From: Tritrichomonas musculus
Taxonomy: Eukaryota; Parabasalia; Tritrichomonadida; Tritrichomonadidae
Direction of reading: 5' to 3'
Assembly (NCBI GenBank): GCA_039105265.1
Contig: JAPFFF010000186.1
Coordinates: forward strand, 1 to 32,815
Length of the DNA: 32,815 bases
Below the pieces are notes generated by a model that saw nothing but the letters and a program-made list of their open reading frames with translations, searched no databases and had not been told where the DNA came from. Below, one piece after another: positions 26,324 to 32,815 of the stretch. Positions within the stretch are counted from its first letter, which is position 1; every line of letters starts with the position of its first letter. The translations under genes and the position numbers were made by a program.

Positions 26324-27891
26324 CAGTAAAATTAAAGCTTAATCTCAGTTATTCTTATTCAAACGTTTCTCACAAATGAACAGAGTTAAATAAAACACAA
26401 ATCTCAAACACTTTTGTAAGATAATTAAAAACGATTTCGAAATTAAGTAAAATCAATAAAAATTAAAGCTTAATCTCAGTTATTCTTATTCAAACGTTTC
26501 TCACAAGTGAACAGAGTTAAATAAAACACAAATCTCAAACACTTTTGTAAGATAATTATAAACGATTTCGAAATTAAGTAAAATCAGTAAAAATTAAAGC
26601 TTAATCTCAGTTATTCTTAATCTAACATTTCTCACAAATGAACAGAGTTAAATAAAACACAAATCTCAAACACTTTTGTAAGATAATTGAAAACGATTTC
26701 GAAATTAATTAAAATCAATAAAAATTAAAGCTTAATCTCAGTTATTCTTATTCAAACGTTTCTCACAAATGAACAGAGTTAAATAAAACACAAATCTCAA
26801 ACACTTTTGTAAGATAATTAAAAACGATTTCGAAATTAAGTAAAATCAGTAAAAATTAAAGCTTAATCTCAGTTATTCTTATTCAAACGTTTCTCACAAG
26901 TGAACAGAGTTAAATAAAACATAAATCTCAAACACTTTTGTAAGATAATTAAAAACGATTTCGAAATTAAGTAAAATCAATAAAGATTAAATCGCAATAT
27001 CAATTATTCTTATTCAAACGTTTCTCACAAGTGAACAGAGTTAAATAAAACATAAATCTCAAACACTTTTGTAAGATAATTATAAACGATTTCGAAATTA
27101 AGTAAAATCAGTAAAAATTAAAGCTTAATCTCAGTTATTCTTATTCAAACGTTTCTCACAAATGAACAGAGTTAAATAAAACACAAATCTCAAACACTTT
27201 TGTAAGATAATTGAAAAAGATTTCGAAATTAATTAAAATCAGTAAAATTAAAGCTTAATCTCAGTTATTCTTATTCAAACGTTTCTCACAAATGAACAGA
27301 GTTAAATAAAACACAAATCTCAAACACTTTTGTAAGATAATTATAAACGATTTCGAAATTAATTAAAATCAGTAAAAATTAAAGCTTAATCTCAGTTATT
27401 CTTATTCAAACGTTTCTCACAAATGAACAGAGTTAAATAAAACACAAATCTCAAACACTTTTGTAAGATAATTGAAAACGATTTCGAAATTAAGTAAAAT
27501 CAGTAAAATTAAAGCTTAATCTCAATTATTCTTATTCTAACATTTCTCACAAATGAACAGAGTTAAATAAAACACAAATCTCAAACACTTTTGTAAGATA
27601 ATTAAAAACGATTTCGAAATTAAGTAAAATCAATAAAAATTAAAGCTTAATCTCAGTTATTCTTATTCAAACGTTTCTCACAAATGAACAGAGTTAAATA
27701 AAACACAAATCTCAAACACTTTTGTAAGATAATTGAAAAAGATTTCGAAATTAAGTAAAATCAGTAAAATTAAAGCTTAATCTCAGTTATTCTTATTCAA
27801 ACGTTTCTCACAAGTGAACAGAGTTAAATAAAACACAAATCTCAAACACTTTTGTAAGATAATTAAAAACGATTTCGAAATTAAGTAAAAT

Positions 27892-28677
27892 CAATAAAGA
27901 TTAAAGCTTAATCTCAATTATTCTTATTCAAACGTTTCTCACAAGTGAACAGAGTTAAATAAAACACAAATCTCAAACACTTTTGTAAGATAATTATAAA
28001 CGATTTCGAAATTAAGTAAAATCAGTAAAAATTAAAGCTTAATCTCAGTTATTCTTAATCTAACATTTCTCACAAATGAACAGAGTTAAATAAAACACAA
28101 ATCTCAAACACTTTTGTAAGATAATTGAAAACGATTTCGAAATTAAGTAAAATTAGTAAAGATTAAAGCTTAATCTCAGTTATTCTTAATCTAACATTTC
28201 TCACAAGTGAACAGAGTTAAATAAAACACAAATCTCAAACACTTTTGTAAGATAATTAAAAACGATTTCGAAATTAAGTAAAATCAGTAAAAATTAAAGC
28301 TTAATCTCAATTATTCTTATTCAAACGTTTCTCACAAATGAACAGAGTTAAATAAAACACAAATCTCAAACACTTTTGTAAGATAATTAAAAACGATTTC
28401 GAAATTAAGTAAAATCAGTAAAAATTAAAGCTTAATCTCAGTTATTCTTAATCTAACATTTCTCACAAGTGAACAGAGTTAAATAAAACACAAATCTCAA
28501 ACACTTTTGTAAGATAATTATAAACGATTTCGAAATTAAGTAAAATCAATAAAAATTAAAGCTTAATCTCAATTATTCTTATTCTAACATTTCTCACAAG
28601 TGAACAGAGTTAAATAAAACACAAATCTCAAACACTTTTGTAAGATAATTAAAAACGATTTCGAAATTAAGTAAAAT
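27892..28677. repeat. Right-hand module, copy 1 (monomers 214-219)
   Basis: This aligns with monomers 244-249 (31820-32605) at a lag of 30 monomers or 3,928 bp. The first two and last two monomers are identical. Monomer 216 versus 246 differs at unit positions 1 and 106. Monomer 217 versus 247 differs at 54, 76, 77 and 106. The block includes the only two units with G3 and G8 together (28154 and 32082). Divergence is higher than in blocks A-D, suggesting an older duplication or later conversion inside it. Confidence 0.88.
28154..28284. repeat. Monomer 216 with private T at unit position 1
   Basis: This is the only unit beginning tagtaaag; all others begin cag or caa. It is one of very few one-off substitutions in the array. 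It sits in the right-hand module, where its counterpart at 32082 has cagtaaag. Confidence 0.85.
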
Positions 28678-29725
28678 CAGTAAAAATTAAAGCTTAATCT
28701 CAATTATTCTTATTCAAACGTTTCTCACAAGTGAACAGAGTTAAATAAAACACAAATCTCAAACACTTTTGTAAGATAATTAAAAACGATTTCGAAATTA
28801 AGTAAAATCAATAAAAATTAAAGCTTAATCTCAATTATTCTTATTCTAACATTTCTCACAAGTGAACAGAGTTAAATAAAACACAAATCTCAAACACTTT
28901 TGTAAGATAATTAAAAACGATTTCGAAATTAAGTAAAATCAATAAAAATTAAAGCTTAATCTCAGTTATTCTTATTCAAACGTTTCTCACAAGTGAACAG
29001 AGTTAAATAAAACACAAATCTCAAACACTTTTGTAAGATAATTATAAACGATTTCGAAATTAATTAAAATCAGTAAAAATTAAAGCTTAATCTCAATTAT
29101 TCTTATTCAAACGTTTCTCACAAGTGAACAGAGTTAAATAAAACACAAATCTCAAACACTTTTGTAAGATAATTATAAACGATTTCGAAATTAAGTAAAA
29201 TCAGTAAAAATTAAAGCTTAATCTCAGTTATTCTTATTCAAACGTTTCTCACAAATGAACAGAGTTAAATAAAACATAAATCTCAAACACTTTTGTAAGA
29301 TAATTAAAAACGATTTCGAAATTAAGTAAAATCAATAAAGATTAAATCGCAATATCAATTATTCTTATTCAAACGTTTCTCACAAATGAACAGAGTTAAA
29401 TAAAACACAAATCTCAAACACTTTTGTAAGATAATTGAAAACGATTTCGAAATTAAGTAAAATCAGTAAAAATTAAAGCTTAATCTCAGTTATTCTTATT
29501 CTAACATTTCTCACAAATGAACAGAGTTAAATAAAACATAAATCTCAAACACTTTTGTAAGATAATTATAAACGATTTCGAAATTAAGTAAAATCAGTAA
29601 AAATTAAAGCTTAATCTCAGTTATTCTTATTCAAACGTTTCTCACAAATGAACAGAGTTAAATAAAACACAAATCTCAAACACTTTTGTAAGATAATTGA
29701 AAAAGATTTCGAAATTAATTAAAAT

Positions 29726-29855
29726 CAGTAAAATTAAAGCTTAATCTCAGTTATTCTTATTCAAGCGTTTCTCACAAATGAACAGAGTTAAATAAAACAC
29801 AAATCTCAAACACTTTTGTAAGATAATTATAAACGATTTCGAAATTAATTAAAAT
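29726..29855. repeat. Monomer 228 with private G in the P box
   Basis: This 130-bp unit reads tcaagcg where all other P units read tcaaacg (A to G at unit position 41, breaking the aaacgttt palindrome). It is otherwise identical to the 130-bp units at 27240 and 31297. Confidence 0.85.
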
Positions 29856-30117
29856 CAGTAAAAATTAAAGCTTAATCTCAGTTATTCTTATTCAAACGTT
29901 TCTCACAAATGAACAGAGTTAAATAAAACACAAATCTCAAACACTTTTGTAAGATAATTGAAAACGATTTCGAAATTAAGTAAAATCAGTAAAAATTAAA
30001 GCTTAATCTCAGTTATTCTTATTCTAACATTTCTCACAAATGAACAGAGTTAAATAAAACACAAATCTCAAACACTTTTATAAGATAATTATAAACGATT
30101 TCGAAATTAAGTAAAAT

Positions 30118-30248
30118 CAATAAAAATTAAAGCGCAATATCAATTATTCTTATTCAAACGTTTCTCACAAGTGAACAGAGTTAAATAAAACACAAATCTC
30201 AAACACTTTTGTAAGATAATTATAAACGATTTCGAAATTAAGTAAAAT
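30118..30248. repeat. Isolated C-box monomer 231
   Basis: This is the only gcgcaatatcaat monomer to the right of 19912; the other 22 lie between 132 and 19912. It is also the only C unit with A3 instead of G3, and it carries G54 and T106. It may be a relic or a conversion patch from domain-1-type DNA. Confidence 0.85.
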
Positions 30249-30510
30249 CAGTAAAAATTAAAGCTTAATCTCAGTTATTCTTATTCAAACGTTTCTCACA
30301 AATGAACAGAGTTAAATAAAACACAAATCTCAAACACTTTTGTAAGATAATTGAAAAAGATTTCGAAATTAATTAAAATCAGTAAAAATTAAAGCTTAAT
30401 CTCAGTTATTCTTATTCAAACGTTTCTCACAAATGAACAGAGTTAAATAAAACACAAATCTCAAACACTTTTATAAGATAATTGAAAACGATTTCGAAAT
30501 TAATTAAAAT

Positions 30511-31296
30511 CAATAAAAATTAAAGCTTAATCTCAGTTATTCTTATTCAAACGTTTCTCACAAATGAACAGAGTTAAATAAAACACAAATCTCAAACACT
30601 TTTGTAAGATAATTATAAACGATTTCGAAATTAAGTAAAATCAATAAAAATTAAAGCTTAATCTCAGTTATTCTTATTCAAACGTTTCTCACAAATGAAC
30701 AGAGTTAAATAAAACACAAATCTCAAACACTTTTGTAAGATAATTGAAAACGATTTCGAAATTAATTAAAATCAATAAAAATTAAAGCTTAATCTCAGTT
30801 ATTCTTATTCAAACGTTTCTCACAAATGAACAGAGTTAAATAAAACACAAATCTCAAACACTTTTGTAAGATAATTAAAAACGATTTCGAAATTAAGTAA
30901 AATCAGTAAAAATTAAAGCTTAATCTCAGTTATTCTTATTCAAACGTTTCTCACAAGTGAACAGAGTTAAATAAAACATAAATCTCAAACACTTTTGTAA
31001 GATAATTAAAAACGATTTCGAAATTAAGTAAAATCAATAAAGATTAAATCGCAATATCAATTATTCTTATTCAAACGTTTCTCACAAGTGAACAGAGTTA
31101 AATAAAACATAAATCTCAAACACTTTTGTAAGATAATTATAAACGATTTCGAAATTAAGTAAAATCAGTAAAAATTAAAGCTTAATCTCAGTTATTCTTA
31201 TTCAAACGTTTCTCACAAATGAACAGAGTTAAATAAAACACAAATCTCAAACACTTTTGTAAGATAATTGAAAAAGATTTCGAAATTAATTAAAAT
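30511..31296. repeat. HOR block D, copy 2 (monomers 234-239)
   Basis: This copy matches 20437-21222. In addition, monomers 236-240 (30773-31426) match 205-209 (26716-27369) at a lag of 31 monomers or 4,057 bp. The series plain A3, G54+T76, T box, G105+A110+T125 is therefore present three times in the right-hand third of the window. Confidence 0.9.
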
Positions 31297-31426
31297 CAGT
31301 AAAATTAAAGCTTAATCTCAGTTATTCTTATTCAAACGTTTCTCACAAATGAACAGAGTTAAATAAAACACAAATCTCAAACACTTTTGTAAGATAATTA
31401 TAAACGATTTCGAAATTAATTAAAAT

Positions 31427-31950
31427 CAGTAAAAATTAAAGCTTAATCTCAGTTATTCTTATTCAAACGTTTCTCACAAGTGAACAGAGTTAAATAAAAC
31501 ACAAATCTCAAACACTTTTGTAAGATAATTAAAAACTATTTCGAAATTAAGTAAAATCAATAAAGATTAAAGCTTAATCTCAATTATTCTTATTCAAACG
31601 TTTCTCACAAATGAACAGAGTTAAATAAAACACAAATCTCAAACACTTTTGTAAGATAATTGAAAAAGATTTCGAAATTAAGTAAAATCAGTAAAAATTA
31701 AAGCTTAATCTCAGTTATTCTTATTCAAACGTTTCTCACAAGTGAACAGAGTTAAATAAAACACAAATCTCAAACACTTTTGTAAGATAATTAAAAACTA
31801 TTTCGAAATTAAGTAAAATCAATAAAGATTAAAGCTTAATCTCAATTATTCTTATTCAAACGTTTCTCACAAGTGAACAGAGTTAAATAAAACACAAATC
31901 TCAAACACTTTTGTAAGATAATTATAAACGATTTCGAAATTAAGTAAAAT
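31427..31950. repeat. Tandem dimer with T111 (monomers 241-244)
   Basis: Monomers 241 and 243 are the only units reading aaaaactattt, with T111 replacing the G of a CpG at 110-111. Each is followed by an A3+G8 unit with the ctcaatt box (242 and 244). The pattern is a recent two-monomer tandem duplication. The second members differ at 54, 105, 106 and 110, since 244 matches monomer 214 instead. Confidence 0.85.
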
Positions 31951-32212
31951 CAGTAAAAATTAAAGCTTAATCTCAGTTATTCTTAATCTAACATTTCTCA
32001 CAAATGAACAGAGTTAAATAAAACACAAATCTCAAACACTTTTGTAAGATAATTGAAAACGATTTCGAAATTAAGTAAAATCAGTAAAGATTAAAGCTTA
32101 ATCTCAGTTATTCTTAATCTAACATTTCTCACAAGTGAACAGAGTTAAATAAAACACAAATCTCAAACACTTTTGTAAGATAATTATAAACGATTTCGAA
32201 ATTAAGTAAAAT

Positions 32213-32343
32213 CAGTAAAAATTAAAGCTTAATCTCAATTATTCTTATTCAAACGTTTCTCACAAGTGAACAGAGTTAAATAAAACATGAATCTCAAACA
32301 CTTTTGTAAGATAATTATAAACGATTTCGAAATTAAGTAAAAT
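32213..32343. repeat. Monomer 247 with private G next to the T76 site
   Basis: The unit reads aacatgaatc where others read aacacaaatc or aacataaatc, with T76 followed by a private G77. It lies in the second copy of the right-hand module, opposite monomer 217. Confidence 0.85.
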
Positions 32344-32736
32344 CAGTAAAAATTAAAGCTTAATCTCAGTTATTCTTAATCTAACATTTCTCACAAGTGA
32401 ACAGAGTTAAATAAAACACAAATCTCAAACACTTTTGTAAGATAATTATAAACGATTTCGAAATTAAGTAAAATCAATAAAAATTAAAGCTTAATCTCAA
32501 TTATTCTTATTCTAACATTTCTCACAAGTGAACAGAGTTAAATAAAACACAAATCTCAAACACTTTTGTAAGATAATTAAAAACGATTTCGAAATTAAGT
32601 AAAATCAATAAAGATTAAATCGCAATATCAATTATTCTTATTCAAACGTTTCTCACAAGTGAACAGAGTTAAATAAAACACAAATCTCAAACACTTTTGT
32701 AAGATAATTATAAACGATTTCGAAATTAAGTAAAAT

Positions 32737-32815
32737 CAGTAAAAATTAAAGCTTAATCTCAGTTATTCTTAATCTAACATTTCTCACAAGTGAACAGAGT
32801 TAAATAAAACACAAA
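32737..32815. repeat. Partial monomer 251 cut by the window edge
   Basis: This holds the first 79 bases of an S-O monomer with G54 and C76. It shows no sign of decay or of an array boundary, so the satellite continues past the right edge. Likewise the window begins exactly at a unit start with a normal monomer, so neither end of the array is in view. Confidence 0.95.

Larger units (their letters stand above)
20175..27891. repeat. Satellite domain 3: T125 and 130-bp monomers (monomers 155-213)
   Basis: Three variants not seen in the first 154 monomers start here: T125 (attaattaaaat in place of attaagtaaaat, first in monomer 155), the 130-bp unit with a four-A run (cagtaaaatt, first at 21223), and G105 with A110 (gaaaaag, first in monomer 162). 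The C-box monomers, common up to 19912, are absent. Monomer 155 is also the first with T76 on an A54 background. T-P and S-O monomers continue across the boundary, so this is the same family but a different subfamily mix. Confidence 0.75.
21223..31426. repeat. Span containing the fourteen 130-bp monomers
   Basis: Units starting at 21223, 21746, 22531, 23054, 23708, 23969, 25147, 25670, 26324, 27240, 27501, 27762, 29726 and 31297 read cagtaaaatt instead of cagtaaaaatt, one A short in the A-run at unit positions 5-9. All carry G3 and an S box, and none carries an O box. They recur at corresponding places in duplicated blocks (for example 22531/25147 and 23054/25670). The change was therefore amplified with the blocks and is not sequencing noise in the homopolymer. 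The interval also contains many normal 131-bp units. Confidence 0.92.
1..32815. repeat. 131-bp AT-rich satellite DNA array, 250.6 monomers
   Basis: The entire window is direct head-to-tail copies of one 131-bp unit. Monomer starts fall at 1, 132, 263, 394, 525 and so on. After allowing for 14 one-base-shorter monomers, the count closes exactly, with the last partial monomer at 32737. All copies have the same orientation. There is no inserted element, inversion, spacer or unique sequence anywhere, so every interval of more than 300 bases without a gene is this satellite. The commonest monomer has 31 G+C in 131 bases. Coding is ruled out: 131 is not a multiple of three, so the frame shifts at each unit. 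In the commonest monomer, open stretches on the + strand stay near 18 codons and on the - strand near 45 codons. Size, A+T richness and homogeneity fit a eukaryotic centromeric, pericentromeric or other heterochromatic satellite. That location is inference; I do not recognise the family. Confidence 0.99.
27892..32815. repeat. Satellite domain 4: O box linked to G54 (monomers 214-251)
   Basis: Left of 27892 every O-box monomer carries A54. From monomer 216 on, the O box with G54 appears at 28154, 28416, 32082, 32344 and in the last partial unit. The S-left box with A26 (ctcaatt) and Q with G54 are also concentrated here. Monomers 224-240 (29202-31426) in the middle resemble domain 3. The segment therefore reads as two copies of a right-hand module separated by domain-3-type units, with a period near 30 monomers. 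Confidence 0.7.

Noticed and set aside
21223-31426. 130-bp units as homopolymer sequencing errors
   Set aside because: They occur only right of 21.2 kb, always on the same S, non-O background, and at matching places in duplicated blocks, which random errors would not do.
1-32815. Protein-coding gene or long repeat protein encoded across monomers
   Set aside because: The unit length is not divisible by three and stops occur in all six frames. In the commonest monomer the longest open stretches are about 45 codons on the - strand and about 18 on the + strand, and they recur only because the satellite repeats.
1-32815. CRISPR array
   Set aside because: Repeats are directly adjacent with no unique spacers, and the 131-bp unit is far longer than CRISPR repeats.
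1-32815. Telomeric repeat, rRNA or tRNA cluster
   Set aside because: The unit is 131 bp with no short G-rich telomere motif. At about 24% G+C it contains nothing resembling rRNA or tRNA structure or conserved boxes.
1-32815. Mobile element insertion or LTR/LINE fragment within the array
   Set aside because: Every monomer junction is in register from first to last base, leaving no room for an insertion, target-site duplication or inverted terminal repeat.

Overview
The whole window is one uninterrupted tandem satellite array. I see no gene, RNA gene, mobile element, CRISPR array or unique sequence. Reading every junction gives 250 complete head-to-tail monomers plus a 79-base partial one at the right edge. 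236 monomers are exactly 131 bp and 14 are 130 bp (250 x 131 - 14 = 32,736, and the partial monomer starts at 32737). The commonest monomer type is about 24% G+C and A-rich on the given strand (60 A, 40 T, 19 C, 12 G). This is the structure of a eukaryotic pericentromeric, centromeric or other heterochromatic satellite. I do not recognise the monomer, and nothing here identifies the species or clade. Small-genome and bacterial explanations are very unlikely for an array of this size.

Almost all diversity comes from about 19 two-state positions and one A-run length change. Monomer numbering starts at the 'cagtaaa/caataaa' box. The positions are 3, 8, 15, 17, 18, 22, 26, 36, 39, 43, 54, 76, 94, 105, 106, 110, 111 and 125, plus the A-run at 5-9. 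Variants travel in blocks. Box 15-26 has an S form (gcttaatctcagt), a C form (gcgcaatatcaat) and a T form (tcgcaatatcaat). Box 36-43 has a P form (ttcaaacg), an O form (atctaaca), and recombinants Q (ttctaaca) and H (atcaaacg). Private one-off changes are very rare: I found three clear ones. Positions 55-75, 77-93, 95-104 and 112-124 are essentially invariant. They include a perfect 10-bp palindrome, atttcgaaat, at 112-121.

Layout. (1) 1-14934 (monomers 1-114) has long multi-monomer repeats at lags of 24-32 monomers (about 3.1-4.2 kb). Blocks of up to 16 monomers recur with at most one or two differences, which is an irregular higher-order repeat (HOR). (2) 14935-20174 (monomers 115-154) is rich in the O form and in A94, almost lacks T106, and repeats at short lags of 7 and 9 monomers. 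(3) From 20175 new variants appear abruptly (T125, 130-bp monomers, G105+A110) and the C form all but vanishes. A 13-monomer block is duplicated at a lag of 20 monomers (2,616 bp). (4) From 27892 the O form first carries G54, and the 3' part of region 3 plus this segment repeats at lags of 30-31 monomers.

There is no coding system here. The interesting content is the evolutionary record: domain boundaries, block duplications, reciprocal intramonomer recombinants and an invariant palindrome.
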